DNA of 64,000 nt from an uncultured Collinsella sp. (GCA_958353395.1 CATWSG010000001.1:62001-126000), one strand, 5' to 3'; positions 16,153-25,084 are shown, counted from the first letter of the stretch. Translations and numbers: made by a program. Notes: a model not told the origin generated them from the sequence alone.

Positions 16153-17463
16153 ATGGACGAACTATTTCACGTCAGCGAGCGCAAGTCCACAATCGGGACC
16201 GAACTTCGCGCTGGCCTGACAACATTCCTGGCGATGGCCTACATCATCGCCGTCAACCCCGCGGTGCTCTCGGGCGCTGGCATCGATGCGGGAGCGCTCG
16301 CCTGCGCCACCTGCCTGGGCGCCGGCATCATGACCATCTGCATGGGCATCTTCGCCAACCGCCCGCTCGCCTGCGCGTCGGGCTTAGGCGTCAACGCGAT
16401 GATCGCCGGAATCACCACCACCGTCTGCGGCGGTGACTGGCACGTGGCCATGAGCGTCATCTTCCTTGAGGGCATCGTCATCTTGCTGCTCGTGCTTTGT
16501 GGCCTGCGCGAAGCCATCATGGACGCCATCCCTGTTGTCCTGCGTCACGCCATCTCGGTGGGTCTGGGCCTGTTCATCGCCATGATTGGCCTGTGCGATG
16601 CCGGCATTATCACCGCTGGCGCCGGTACACTCGTCGGTCTGGGCGACATCACCTCCCCCACCTTCATCGTCGGCATCATCTCCATCCTGGTGACGGTCGC
16701 CCTCGCCTGCCGCAACGTCCCCGGCTCGCTGCTCATCGGCATCGTCGTCGCCGTCATCGCCGGTATCCCCCTAGGTGTGACCCAGGCTCCGACCGGTATC
16801 ATCGCCCCGCTCGACTTCTCGAGCATCGGTGGCCCCATCGCCGACGCCGGCGGCGTGCCTGCCATCGTCAAGGTCCTTACCGACCCCGCGCTCCTCGTCA
16901 TCTCGTTCTCGTTGCTCATGAGTGACTTCTTCGACACCATGGGCACCGCGATGGCCGTGGCCAAGCAGGGCGAGTTCCTCACCGACGACGGCAACGTCGA
17001 GAATATCAAGGAGATTCTGATCGTCGACTCCGCCGCCGCTGCTGTGGGCGGTTTCATGGGCGTCTCCTCCATCACTACCTTCGTCGAGTCCACCTCTGGC
17101 GCTGCCGACGGTGGCCGCACGGGCCTCACCTCCGTCACCACCGGCGTGCTGTTCATTCTCGCCGCGTTCTTCTCCCCCATCGTCACCATCGTTTCCAGCG
17201 CCGCCACCTGCGGTGCTCTGGTCTACGTCGGCTACCTCATGATGAGCGAGGCCTCCGAGATCGACTGGTCCGACGTGTCGCAGGGTTTCCCGGCGTTCAT
17301 GATTGTCGCCGGCGTGCCCTTCACCTACTCCATCTCTGCCGGCATTGGCCTGGGCTTTATCGCCTACGTGGTCGTCGCGCTCTTTAAGGGCGAGGCCTCC
17401 AAGATCAAGCCGCTCATGTGGATCGCAGCCCTCGCCTTCCTCGTCTACTTCTTCGTGGCGTAA
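16153..17463 (+). CDS. NCS2-family purine permease (AzgA/PbuG-like)
   Basis: The 436-residue protein has twelve or more membrane segments and the AzgA-type signatures TELRAGLTTFLAMAYII at the start, SDFFDTMGTAMAVAKQ near residue 260, and TTFVESTSGAADGGRTGL near residue 305. It would import hypoxanthine, guanine or adenine with protons. The usual family length is 430-460. ATG 16153 has GGAAAGGG upstream and gives the family-typical start MDELFHVSERKSTIGTE; an earlier in-frame start has no family support. It is a single-gene unit ended by the hairpin at 17491. No purine riboswitch was recognised in the leader. Confidence 0.93.
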   Translation: MDELFHVSERKSTIGTELRAGLTTFLAMAYIIAVNPAVLSGAGIDAGALACATCLGAGIMTICMGIFANRPLACASGLGVNAMIAGITTTVCGGDWHVAMSVIFLEGIVILLLVLCGLREAIMDAIPVVLRHAISVGLGLFIAMIGLCDAGIITAGAGTLVGLGDITSPTFIVGIISILVTVALACRNVPGSLLIGIVVAVIAGIPLGVTQAPTGIIAPLDFSSIGGPIADAGGVPAIVKVLTDPALLVISFSLLMSDFFDTMGTAMAVAKQGEFLTDDGNVENIKEILIVDSAAAAVGGFMGVSSITTFVESTSGAADGGRTGLTSVTTGVLFILAAFFSPIVTIVSSAATCGALVYVGYLMMSEASEIDWSDVSQGFPAFMIVAGVPFTYSISAGIGLGFIAYVVVALFKGEASKIKPLMWIAALAFLVYFFVA

Positions 17464-17490
17464 CGGCATAGTCTGCTAAAGCAAAACAAC

Positions 17491-17531
17491 AAGGCGCGGA
17501 ATCGCATCGAGCGGCTCCGCGCCTTTCTTTT
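17491..17531 (+). terminator. Terminator of the purine permease
   Basis: AAGGCGCGGA and TCCGCGCCTT pair over 10 bases around a 15-base loop, followed by TCTTTT. It lies 28 bases after the stop. Confidence 0.85.
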
Positions 17532-17552
17532 AGCGTCTGCCCCCGTGTCAGC

Positions 17553-18266
17553 GTGCGACAATTGAGGCTGTCAATATCACAACACCGAGAGAAGCCTGCC
17601 TTGGAAGCGCATCATAAGCAGATAACCGTTTATTCAGAGTGTGCGGAAGGCGCGCCCGTCATCTATCTCCCCGTGGTTATGGGCAACGGTAGTGAAGTCT
17701 ACGAGCGCTGCCGAGAGCTCGACTGCCCGCCGTTCACCCTTGTCGCCATTGGAGGGCTCGATTGGAATCGCGAGCTGAGCCCCTGGGAATGCGATGGAAC
17801 TATACGAGATGCCGAGCCCTTTGGCGGACAGGCTGCTGGTTTTCTTGACGAGTTGTTGAAGCAGATAATCCCCCAGGCCGAATCATCGCTCCCGCAACCG
17901 CCCGCCTGGCGCGGCGTTGCCGGCTACTCGTTGGCGGGTCTTTTTGCACTGTGGGCACTTTGGCAAACAGATGTCTTTGAGCGCGTGGCGAGTGCATCGG
18001 GGTCGCTGTGGTTCCCCGGCTTTATCGACTACGCGCGCGAGCGCACGATGACGGCTACGCCCGACGCCGCCTATCTGTCGCTCGGTAAAAAGGAAACCAA
18101 GACGCCCAACCGCATGATGCGGCACGTACTCGACGATACGCGCGCGATGGAAGAGCTGTTTATCGAGCGCGACATCCCAACAACGCTGGAGCTCAACCCC
18201 GGCAATCATTTTGCCCAAACTGACCTGCGCATGGCGCGCGGCATCCACTGGATACTGACGCATTAA
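17553..18266 (+). CDS. Alpha/beta hydrolase, putative esterase
   Basis: The protein of up to 237 residues contains GYSLAG (about residue 127), the nucleophile elbow GxSxG of alpha/beta hydrolases, a preceding GGLDWNRELSPW stretch, and a late GNHF that can provide the catalytic His. This matches the putative esterase group that includes enterochelin-esterase relatives, and it lacks a signal peptide. The GTG at 17553 gives the longest product, but it has no good ribosome site; a TTG at 17601 with AGAGAAG upstream is a plausible true start and would save 16 residues. It stands alone between two terminators. The substrate is unknown. Confidence 0.75.
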   Translation: MRQLRLSISQHREKPALEAHHKQITVYSECAEGAPVIYLPVVMGNGSEVYERCRELDCPPFTLVAIGGLDWNRELSPWECDGTIRDAEPFGGQAAGFLDELLKQIIPQAESSLPQPPAWRGVAGYSLAGLFALWALWQTDVFERVASASGSLWFPGFIDYARERTMTATPDAAYLSLGKKETKTPNRMMRHVLDDTRAMEELFIERDIPTTLELNPGNHFAQTDLRMARGIHWILTH

Positions 18267-18306
18267 AAATGGCGTCCACGCGTACATACGCATGGACGCC
18301 ATTTTT
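18265..18306. terminator. Bidirectional terminator between esterase and uraA
   Basis: AAAAATGGCGTCCA and its exact complement bracket a 14-base loop. A-runs and T-runs on both sides suit termination of both converging genes. It overlaps the last base pairs of the esterase stop codon. Confidence 0.9.
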
Positions 18307-18326
18307 AATTTGGCTGAACGCAGCTA

Positions 18327-19661
18327 CTATTCAGTAGTCTCCTCAAGCTCGGAAGCATCGAACTCAAAGTCATTACCGGGCAGGATGGCGTTGAGCACAA
18401 TGCCCACCAGAGAGCCCACGGCAAGGCCTGAAAGCGAAATCGTCACGCCGCCCAGCTCCAGCACGATGGCACCGGCGGTGCTGTAGGCAATGCCGAGCGA
18501 AAGCACGAGCACCAGAGCCGCCACCAGCACGTTGCGGTTGTTCTGGAAATCAACCTGATTCTCGATGAGGTTACGCACGCCAACGGCGCTGATCATGCCG
18601 TAGAGCACGAGCGACACGCCGCCGATTACACACGCTGGCATGGCGGCGATCACGGCAGCAAACTTGGGGCAGAACGAAAGCACGATGGCACAGCACGCGG
18701 CAATGCGAATCACGCGCGGGTCGAACACGCGCGTCAGGGCAAGCACGCCGGTGTTCTCGCCATACGTGGTGTTGGCCGGAGCGCCAAAGAGCGACGCCAG
18801 AATCGTGGCGAGGCCATCGCCGAGCAGGGTACGGTGCAGACCGGGATCGGCAATGTAATTGCGTTCGCAGGTAGAGCCAATGGCGGAGATATCGCCGATA
18901 TGCTCGATCATAGTTGCAAAGGCCAGCGGCATGATGGTGATGATGGCCGTCGTAGCAAGACCGCTATCGAACTGCGGTCCAAAGAGCGCAAACACGGTGC
19001 TGTCCCACACGACGGGCAAGCCAACCCAGGGGGCGGCTGCAACGCCCGAAAAATCAACCTCGCCCAGCGCAGTCGTAACGGCATAGCTCACCACGACGCC
19101 CAGCAGGATCGGCACGATCTTGACCATGCCGCGGCCCCAAATATTGCAGATGACGATGACGGCCACAGCGATAACGGCAACAAGCCAATTGGTCTGGCAG
19201 TTGGCGATAGCAGAGCTTGCCAAGATCAGGCCGATGGAAATGACGATGGGACCGGTCACCACCGGCGGAAAGAAGCGCATGACGCGCTTGGCACCAAACG
19301 CACGGAACAGCGCTGCCAGCACCGGATAGAGCAGGCCGGCGCAGGCAACGCCCAGGCAAGCGTAGGGCAAAAGCTCGGCCTCGCCGTTGGGTGCAATGGC
19401 GGCATAACCCGCGATAAAGGCAAACGACGAACCAAGGAACGCGGGCACCTTACCGCGCGATAGAAAATGAAACAACAGCGTGCCGATGCCGGCGAACAGA
19501 AGCGTCGTCGAAACAGAAAGGCCGGTGAGCACGGGCACGAGCACCGTGGCTCCGAACATCGCAAACATGTGTTGCAAACCCAACACAAACATGCGCGGGC
19601 GGCCGAGCGACGATGCATCGTAGATGGCATCGGTGACGGCAGGCGTCGAGGATTGGGACAT
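18327..19661 (-). CDS. uraA: Uracil/xanthine permease (NCS2 family)
   Basis: The 444-residue protein carries the uracil-permease features LGLQHMFAMFGATVLVPVLTG at its start, SFAFIAGY, and the signature MIEHIGDISAIG plus GDGLATILASLFGAPANTTYGEN around residues 255-295. These match UraA-type proton symporters in the inner membrane, with fourteen segments in two inverted repeats. An acidic C-terminal tail follows. It has AAAGGACC upstream of the ATG. It is a single-gene unit with the shared terminator at 18265. Uracil is the likely substrate because of the NTTYGEN segment; xanthine is less likely. Confidence 0.92.
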   Translation of the reverse strand: MSQSSTPAVTDAIYDASSLGRPRMFVLGLQHMFAMFGATVLVPVLTGLSVSTTLLFAGIGTLLFHFLSRGKVPAFLGSSFAFIAGYAAIAPNGEAELLPYACLGVACAGLLYPVLAALFRAFGAKRVMRFFPPVVTGPIVISIGLILASSAIANCQTNWLVAVIAVAVIVICNIWGRGMVKIVPILLGVVVSYAVTTALGEVDFSGVAAAPWVGLPVVWDSTVFALFGPQFDSGLATTAIITIMPLAFATMIEHIGDISAIGSTCERNYIADPGLHRTLLGDGLATILASLFGAPANTTYGENTGVLALTRVFDPRVIRIAACCAIVLSFCPKFAAVIAAMPACVIGGVSLVLYGMISAVGVRNLIENQVDFQNNRNVLVAALVLVLSLGIAYSTAGAIVLELGGVTISLSGLAVGSLVGIVLNAILPGNDFEFDASELEETTE

Positions 19662-19784
19662 GGAGGTCCTTTCATGATGGAAGGGCGATCAGGCATATCG
19701 GATAACCTGCCCGAACGATACGATCCGAACCATTGTACGCGATACGCAATGCCTCGCACGCGCCGCCACCTGCAAACGCTAGCG

Positions 19785-20918
19785 TTACTTCCAAACGCGC
19801 TCGGCAACGCGCTTGACCAGCGCGATCTTTGCCCATTGCTCGTCCTCGGTCAGCTTGTTGCCAATCTCGCAGCTGGCAAAGCCGCACTGGGGCGACAGGT
19901 ACAGGTTCTCGAGCGGCACGTACTTTGCGGCTTCGCGGATGCGCTCGACGATAACATCCTCGTTCTCGAGCTCTGCCGCCTTGGTGGTTACCAAGCCCAG
20001 CACGACCTTCTTGCCGGGAGCGACGTACTTGAGCGGCTCAAAGCCACCGGCGCGCGGCGTGTCGAACTCCAGATAGAACGCATCGACATTCTCATGTGCG
20101 AACAAGTACGGCGCGATGGGATCGTAGCCGCCCTCAAAGGCATAGGTGGAGTGGTAGTTGCCGCGGCACACGTGCGTGTTGATAACCAGATCGTCGGGCT
20201 TGCCCTCGATGGCAGCGTTGTTGAGCGCCACGCCCAGCTCGCTTACCTTTTGCAGGTCGACCGGGCTCATGCCGGTTTTGGCGACAAAATCGGTATCGCA
20301 GTAGATGCCCCAGGTACAGTCATCAAACTGGATGTTGCGGCAGCCTGCTGTGTACAGGTCGGCGATCACCGTGCGATAAGCGGCCGCAATGGCGTCGGCA
20401 AGTTCCTCATCGGTCTTATAGACAGCGCGCAGGCTCTCCTGCTGGCCATCGCAGCGATCGAGCGTGACCTCAGAGAACGTCTGGATCGGCGCCGGAATGG
20501 TCTGGCGTGCGACCTGGCCCTCCCCCTCAAGCGCCTTGACGAACTTAAAATGCTCGACGAACGGGTGGTTCTCGCCGCTAATGGGACCAGTAACCACGGC
20601 GGTGTCGGCCGTCGTCTCCTCATCATGGAACATATAACCCGTGCGTGAGGTGCGGCGCTCAATGCCGTTGAGGCCCCACATAAAATCGAGGTGCCAGTAG
20701 CTGCGGCGGAACTCGCCATCGGTGATCACCTGCAGGCCGGCGGCCTTCTGCTTGGCCACCAAATCGCGAATGGCATCGTCCTCGACGGCCTTAAGGCCGG
20801 AAGCGTCGAGTTTACCCGCGACATAGGCGGCACGGGCGTCCTTTACAGCCTGCGGACGAAGAAAGCTGCCGACGATATCGGCGCGAAACGGCGCGTTCGG
20901 TTGAATCGAAGTGCTCAT
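19785..20918 (-). CDS. MetE-type cobalamin-independent methyltransferase (short form)
   Basis: The 377-residue protein corresponds to the C-terminal catalytic domain of MetE (YxjG/YxjH group, COG0620). It begins with ADIVGSFLRP and keeps the zinc ligands in INTHVCRGN (His and Cys, about residue 233), the acidic EFD segment, and the last Cys in LSPQCGFAS (about residue 343). It would move a methyl group to homocysteine or a related thiol; the donor may not be methyl-tetrahydrofolate, since the N-terminal half of MetE is missing. AAAGGGAG sits 6 bases upstream of ATG 20918. A LysR gene lies just upstream in the same direction, and an inverted repeat at 21005-21027 sits in the promoter. Confidence 0.88.
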   Translation of the reverse strand: MSTSIQPNAPFRADIVGSFLRPQAVKDARAAYVAGKLDASGLKAVEDDAIRDLVAKQKAAGLQVITDGEFRRSYWHLDFMWGLNGIERRTSRTGYMFHDEETTADTAVVTGPISGENHPFVEHFKFVKALEGEGQVARQTIPAPIQTFSEVTLDRCDGQQESLRAVYKTDEELADAIAAAYRTVIADLYTAGCRNIQFDDCTWGIYCDTDFVAKTGMSPVDLQKVSELGVALNNAAIEGKPDDLVINTHVCRGNYHSTYAFEGGYDPIAPYLFAHENVDAFYLEFDTPRAGGFEPLKYVAPGKKVVLGLVTTKAAELENEDVIVERIREAAKYVPLENLYLSPQCGFASCEIGNKLTEDEQWAKIALVKRVAERVWK

Positions 20919-21004
20919 AGATATCTCCCTTTGCATTGGTTGCTTTACTGGGACAGAGTATGAGCGCTCATATGACCATCGTAAAATATACGTTTATAAC
21001 AGTT

Positions 21005-21027
21005 TGATATAGATGTTTCCTATATCA
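21005..21027. promoter_or_regulatory. Inverted repeat in the MetE-like promoter, candidate LysR box
   Basis: TGATATAG and CTATATCA are exact complements separated by 7 bases, 87 to 109 bases upstream of the methyltransferase start. The AT-rich dyad with T-N11-A-like spacing suits LysR binding by the product of the adjacent gene at 21074-21970. Confidence 0.5.
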
Positions 21028-21073
21028 GTCTGGACTGTCATAAAGAGACTTGAACCGTGCGGAGCACAGCAGC

Positions 21074-21970
21074 CTAGATATGCTGACGAATCGCGTCGAT
21101 ATAGGCCCGACCGTAGCGCGTAAGCGTCGTGTTCTTGCGCGTGATGATGCCAATCTCCATGTACTCGTCCACGTCGAGCGGAATCGAGATAATGCCGGGG
21201 CCGTTGAGCTCGTGGCTGATCACGCCCGAGCATACCGTGTAGCCGTTGAGGCCCATGGCCAAATTGAACAACGTCGCACGGTCGCGCACGCGGATATTTT
21301 TGCGACGCTCGAACGTCGAGGTCAGCTCCTCGGAATAGTAAAACGAGTTGTAGCTGCCCTGCTCGTAGGACAGGAACGGGTAGTCTTCCAGATCCTCGAG
21401 CGTCACGCTGGAGCGGTCCGCCAGCGGATGGTCGGCGCAGACGAAGACATGCGGCGTGGCGCAGAAGAGTCCTTCGAACACGAGCTCGTTGGCCACCAGC
21501 ATGCGCTCGATGACCTCGCGGTTATGCTCGGACAGATATAGGATGCCCAGCTCGCTTTTCATGTGCGCGACATCCTCGATAATCTCGTGGGTTTGCTCCT
21601 CGCGCAGGGTAAAGTCGTAACGCGCGGCATCGAACTCACGAATCACGTCAACAAACGCGTTAACGGCAAAGGAATAATGCTGGCAGCTCACACTAAAGTG
21701 CGGCACCTGCTCGGATGCGCCCTTGTACTTGCCCTCGAGCAGGTCAGCCTGGTCGAGTACCTGGCGCGCATAGCCCAAGAAGGTCTCACCTTCCTCGGAC
21801 ACAACGACGCCCTTGTTAGTGCGCTCAAAGATGTGCACGCCCATCTCGTTTTCGAGATCACGAATCGATGCGGTAATCGAAGGCTGCGACACAAAGAGCC
21901 GGCGCGAGGCCTCGGTGATGCTGCCGCATTCGGCAACTTTGACGACATATCTGAGCTGCTGGAGCTTCAT
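21074..21970 (-). CDS. LysR-family regulator, likely of methionine/sulfur metabolism
   Basis: The 298-residue protein begins MKLQQLRYVVKVAECGSITE, the start typical of CysB/MetR-like LysR regulators of Gram-positive sulfur metabolism, with a winged helix at residues 1-60 and an effector domain from about 90. GGAGG lies before ATG 21970; the open frame continues upstream but without a ribosome site. It starts 10 bases after the end of the HAD phosphatase gene, so those two share a transcript. The next gene downstream is the MetE-type methyltransferase, whose promoter carries an 8-base inverted repeat. Control of methionine synthesis is therefore the best guess, not shown. Confidence 0.88.
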   Translation of the reverse strand: MKLQQLRYVVKVAECGSITEASRRLFVSQPSITASIRDLENEMGVHIFERTNKGVVVSEEGETFLGYARQVLDQADLLEGKYKGASEQVPHFSVSCQHYSFAVNAFVDVIREFDAARYDFTLREEQTHEIIEDVAHMKSELGILYLSEHNREVIERMLVANELVFEGLFCATPHVFVCADHPLADRSSVTLEDLEDYPFLSYEQGSYNSFYYSEELTSTFERRKNIRVRDRATLFNLAMGLNGYTVCSGVISHELNGPGIISIPLDVDEYMEIGIITRKNTTLTRYGRAYIDAIRQHI

Positions 21971-21980
21971 GATGGCCTCC

Positions 21981-22889
21981 CTAGACGTCCGCGATACCCG
22001 AACCCACCGCATCCATCTGACGCATAAACGGCGGCATCTCCCCCGTCGCGGCGCAGGCGGCAATCTGATGCAGAGCCCCGGCAACCGCATCGTCTGCCGC
22101 AGCGCCGATATGCCAGCGCGCGGCAGCAGTGACGGCCTCGTTGGCATTGGCGACTGCAACGGAGTTGGGAACGGCACCGATCATGGGCAGATCGTTATCG
22201 GAATCGCCAAATACGGCCACCTCATCGGGCGTCAGGCCCAAAGCGCGCGCCAGCTCCAGCGCAGCGCAGCCCTTGTCCCAACCGGCCGGGAGAATATCGA
22301 ATAGGCGCACGCGGTTGTTGGGAAATACAAGCGAGAGCTCCGGCACCTCGGCAGCAATGCGCTCGCGCAGCTCAGCAAGCTCTTCGCGCGAGCGGGCGCT
22401 CCAGATATTCGCCTTGTATACCGGGGCATCATCGACAACAGGACGGCACGGGGCCTCTTCGCCTTTGAGCCACGCATTACCGCCCGACTCCATGGCGCGA
22501 CGAACGCGCTCGGGATCGCTCGTCACGCAGTAGGCATCGTTATTCCAAAAGTCATCACCCAGGCTGTAGACCTTCAGATACGTATCATCGGTCTCTTGCT
22601 CCAAGTAGTCAGCCAAGCGCATAAGGGCGGCGTTATCGGTTGCATGCGAGGCTACCGCCTCGCCGTCCACAAACATGACCTGGCCGTTACAGAACGCGCC
22701 AGTCGAGAAGCACTCGGAACAATTTTTGAACATCCAGCCCATCGCGGACGGCTGACGACCCGAAACCGGCCCAAAGTGCAGACCCGCCGCCTGCATGGCA
22801 TGAATACCCTCAATGGCGTAGTCGCTGGCGCCGTCATGCCCGGCTGGAATCAGCGTATCGTCCATATCGGTCAGCACAAGTTTGATCAT
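21981..22889 (-). CDS. HAD-superfamily phosphatase, Cof type (class IIB)
   Basis: The 302-residue protein starts MIKLVLTDMDDTLIP with the DxDxT nucleophile motif. It has the motif-2 Ser in GPVSGRQPS, a large cap domain, the motif-3 Lys in GWDKGCAALELARALGL and the final acidic motif GDSDNDLPMI. This is the Cof/YbjI group of sugar-phosphate and pyridoxal-phosphate phosphatases. Substrate is unknown. It is the first gene of a leftward unit with the LysR regulator 10 bases behind, and it is divergent from the thiamine operon. That position does not show a thiamine-related role, although some Cof proteins hydrolyse thiamine intermediates. Confidence 0.88.
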   Translation of the reverse strand: MIKLVLTDMDDTLIPAGHDGASDYAIEGIHAMQAAGLHFGPVSGRQPSAMGWMFKNCSECFSTGAFCNGQVMFVDGEAVASHATDNAALMRLADYLEQETDDTYLKVYSLGDDFWNNDAYCVTSDPERVRRAMESGGNAWLKGEEAPCRPVVDDAPVYKANIWSARSREELAELRERIAAEVPELSLVFPNNRVRLFDILPAGWDKGCAALELARALGLTPDEVAVFGDSDNDLPMIGAVPNSVAVANANEAVTAAARWHIGAAADDAVAGALHQIAACAATGEMPPFMRQMDAVGSGIADV

Positions 22890-22956
22890 AGAGTCCCCCA
22901 GTCATTTTCACTGCGACCATTGTAACGGTGCGCTAGTATAGGGAACAACAGATTCG

Positions 22957-23048
22957 ATGCGGGAGTGCCGGCGGTGCAAACCACAAGGCTGAGAGGGCAT
23001 GGGGCCCAATCCTTTGAACCTGTCAGTTAATGCTGGCGTAGGGAGCAT
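22957..23048 (+). promoter_or_regulatory. TPP riboswitch (THI element)
   Basis: The conserved core is easy to read: GGGAGTGCC, then GGCTGAGAGG, then CCTTTGAACCTGTCAG, and TTAATGCTGGCGTAGGGA. The closing stem pairs ATGC (22957) with GCAT (23045). It lies directly upstream of thiM and is followed by a terminator at 23061. Binding of thiamine pyrophosphate should favour termination. Confidence 0.97.
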
Positions 23049-23060
23049 GCCGCCTTTACA

Positions 23061-23091
23061 GGGGCGCTGTCTATGCACAGCGCCCCTTTTC
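23061..23091 (+). terminator. Attenuator terminator of the TPP riboswitch
   Basis: GGGGCGCTGT and ACAGCGCCCC pair exactly over 10 bases with a 6-base loop, followed by TTTTCT. Its place 12 bases after the aptamer and before thiM marks it as the riboswitch expression platform. Confidence 0.92.
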
Positions 23092-23112
23092 TATGCCAAG
23101 GAGGCATGTGCA

Positions 23113-23952
23113 GTGATTGATTCGGAACAGCTTAAGCAAAATGTGGTCAAGGCCGTGGAGGAGATTCGCGCCACCAATCCGATGGCCGGCTCCATCACCA
23201 ACACGGTGACGATCGACTTTGTCGCCAACGCACAGCTCGCCGTGGGCGGATCGGCCGCCATGGTCTATCTGCCCGACGAGGGCGAGGCGCTCGTTGCCGG
23301 CGGCGGCGCCATCTATCTCAATATGGGCACGCTCTTCCCCATCTACGAGCAGACGATTCCCCGCGCGGCCAAGGCGGCACACGACGCCGGCAAGCCCTGG
23401 GTGCTCGATCCGGTGGGCCTGGGTATCGGTAGTCTGCGCACCCAGCTGGTAAACGAGCTCAAGCAGTACAAGCCCGCCATCGTGCGTGGCAACGCCTCCG
23501 AGATTATCGCGCTCGCCGGCCTGTGGGGTCTTGAGGGCGAGGCGGCCGATCTGAGCCGCGTACGCGGTGTCGATACCACCGACACGGTAGACGCCGCCCG
23601 CGATGCCGCGGTGGCGCTCGCCCACTACACCGGTGGCGCCGTAGTCGTCTCGGGCGAAGTCGACCTGATCACCGACGGCACGACCGTGGCCAAGTCCCAC
23701 GGCGGCAGCCCGCTCATGTCCAAGATCACCGGCTGCGGCTGCTCGCAGGGCGGCGTGCTGGCTGTGTATGCCTGCGCCGCCGATCCGTTTACGGCAGCCG
23801 TCTGCGGTACCGCCGTCTACAACGTCGCTGGCACGCGTGCTGCCGCCGTCGCCGATGCCCCGGCGAGCTTTAAGGTCGCCTTTATCGACAAGCTCTACCG
23901 CGCGAGCGCCCAGGACATTGCCGATAACAAACTCGAGCTCGAGGAGGCATAG
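23113..23952 (+). CDS. thiM: Hydroxyethylthiazole kinase
   Basis: The 279-residue kinase phosphorylates 4-methyl-5-hydroxyethylthiazole, a thiamine salvage step. It has PMAGSITNTVTIDFVAN at the substrate-binding start, ATP-site segments VLDPVGLG and RGNASEIIAL, and the catalytic TGCGCSQGG near residue 205. The GTG at 23113 is the start because AAGGAGG lies 8 bases upstream and the protein then begins like other ThiM. An open frame running upstream through the riboswitch is not coding. It is the first gene of a three-gene unit and is controlled by the TPP riboswitch and attenuator just before it. Confidence 0.95.
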   Translation: MIDSEQLKQNVVKAVEEIRATNPMAGSITNTVTIDFVANAQLAVGGSAAMVYLPDEGEALVAGGGAIYLNMGTLFPIYEQTIPRAAKAAHDAGKPWVLDPVGLGIGSLRTQLVNELKQYKPAIVRGNASEIIALAGLWGLEGEAADLSRVRGVDTTDTVDAARDAAVALAHYTGGAVVVSGEVDLITDGTTVAKSHGGSPLMSKITGCGCSQGGVLAVYACAADPFTAAVCGTAVYNVAGTRAAAVADAPASFKVAFIDKLYRASAQDIADNKLELEEA

Positions 23953-23955
23953 GCC

Positions 23956-24297
23956 ATGTCCGAGCCCGCAACCAATGCCGGCATGAACACGCTCGTCGCT
24001 GTGGCCATCGCCCCGTGCGGCACCGGCGATGAGCTGTCCGCCGAGGTCGCCGAGGTCGTGCGCGTCATTCGCGAGAGCGGCCTTCCCAACCGCACCACCT
24101 CGATGTTCACCGAGATCGAGGGCGACTGGGACGAGGTCATGCAGGTCGTGCGCGACGCAACCTTTGTGTTGGCGAGCAAGGGCATCCGCACCGAAGTCGT
24201 GCTCAAAGCCGATATTCGGCCCGGATTTACCGACACCATGACCGGCAAGCTCGAGCGCATGGAAGCGCAGATCAAAAAGCAGGAGGAAGCACAGTGA
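23956..24297 (+). CDS. Thiamine-binding protein, MTH1187/YkoF-like
   Basis: The 113-residue protein matches the MTH1187 family of small ferredoxin-fold thiamine-binding proteins, with the features VAVAIAPCGTGDELS, a central LPNRTTSMFTEIEGDWDEV and a helix rich in charged residues at the end. It is predicted to bind thiamine or its pyrimidine part in the cytoplasm. The gene sits 3 bases after thiM and overlaps thiE by 4 bases, so all three are translated together. Here it stands alone without the YkoEDC transporter genes that YkoF proteins often accompany. Confidence 0.85.
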   Translation: MSEPATNAGMNTLVAVAIAPCGTGDELSAEVAEVVRVIRESGLPNRTTSMFTEIEGDWDEVMQVVRDATFVLASKGIRTEVVLKADIRPGFTDTMTGKLERMEAQIKKQEEAQ

Positions 24298-24989
24298 GCA
24301 TCCGCGACAACCTTGATATCTCGGCCTATCTGGTACTCGGCCCCGAAAACACCCTCGGACGCCCCGTGGGCGATGTGGTGGCCCAGGCGCTCGACGCCGG
24401 CTTTACCTGTATCCAGGTGCGCTCTAAGGTGGCGAGCGCCCGCGAAATCATCGCGCTGACCGGCGACGCCGCGCAGGCAATCGCACAGGCTGGCAAGACC
24501 GGTCAGGTCGCCCTGTTAATCGACGACCGCCTTGACTGCGTACTCGCCGCACGCGAGCAGGGTATTGCCGTCGACGGCGTGCACGTGGGCCAGAGCGATA
24601 TTCCCGTCGAGGTCTGCCGCAAGCTGCTGGGCCCCGATGCCATTGTGGGCCTTTCGGCCCGTTGCGAGGAGATGCTCGAGTACGTCAAGACCGCCGACAT
24701 GAGTCTGGTCGACTACCTGGGCATCGGCCCACTCCACGAGACCGAGACCAAGCGCGATTGCGGACGCGCGGCCGACGGCTCCATCATCACCAAAAGCTTT
24801 GAGGACCTAGCCGCACTCCACGCGGCAAGCCCCGTGCCCATCGTGGTGGGCGGCGGCGTCAAGACAGCCGACTTGCCGCAGCTCAAGGCCACCGGCGTCG
24901 ACGGCTTCTTTGTGGTGAGCGCCATCTGCAGCGCCGATGACCCCTACGCCGCGGCCAAGGAGCTTGTCGACACCTGGCAGCAGGCATAG
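24294..24989 (+). CDS. thiE: Thiamine phosphate synthase
   Basis: The 231-residue TIM-barrel enzyme joins hydroxymethylpyrimidine pyrophosphate and thiazole phosphate to give thiamine phosphate. It shows FTCIQVRSK, LLIDDRLDCVLA, the diphosphate site VDGVHVGQSDIPVE, and the closing VVGGGVKTADLP. The GTG start at 24294 overlaps the upstream stop by 4 bases and has AGGAGG before it. No thiD is present in this operon, so the pyrimidine kinase must be elsewhere. A hairpin at 25027 ends the operon. Confidence 0.93.
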   Translation: MSIRDNLDISAYLVLGPENTLGRPVGDVVAQALDAGFTCIQVRSKVASAREIIALTGDAAQAIAQAGKTGQVALLIDDRLDCVLAAREQGIAVDGVHVGQSDIPVEVCRKLLGPDAIVGLSARCEEMLEYVKTADMSLVDYLGIGPLHETETKRDCGRAADGSIITKSFEDLAALHAASPVPIVVGGGVKTADLPQLKATGVDGFFVVSAICSADDPYAAAKELVDTWQQA

Positions 24990-25026
24990 GCCGAGCAGCT
25001 TATTCGCGACCTCATATCTTCAGCAA

Positions 25027-25074
25027 TGGAAAGCGCATCCAAGTTTGGACCTCCATTCCGGGATGCGCTTTCCA
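25027..25074. terminator. Bidirectional terminator after thiE
   Basis: TGGAAAGCGCATCC and its exact complement, 14 bases each, flank a 20-base loop. It lies between the converging thiE and patatin genes. Confidence 0.85.
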
Positions 25075-25084
25075 CATGCGACCC

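Noticed and set aside
22999..23112. Coding extension of thiM through the riboswitch
   Set aside because: The stretch is the TPP aptamer and attenuator; the true GTG start at 23113 has a strong ribosome site.
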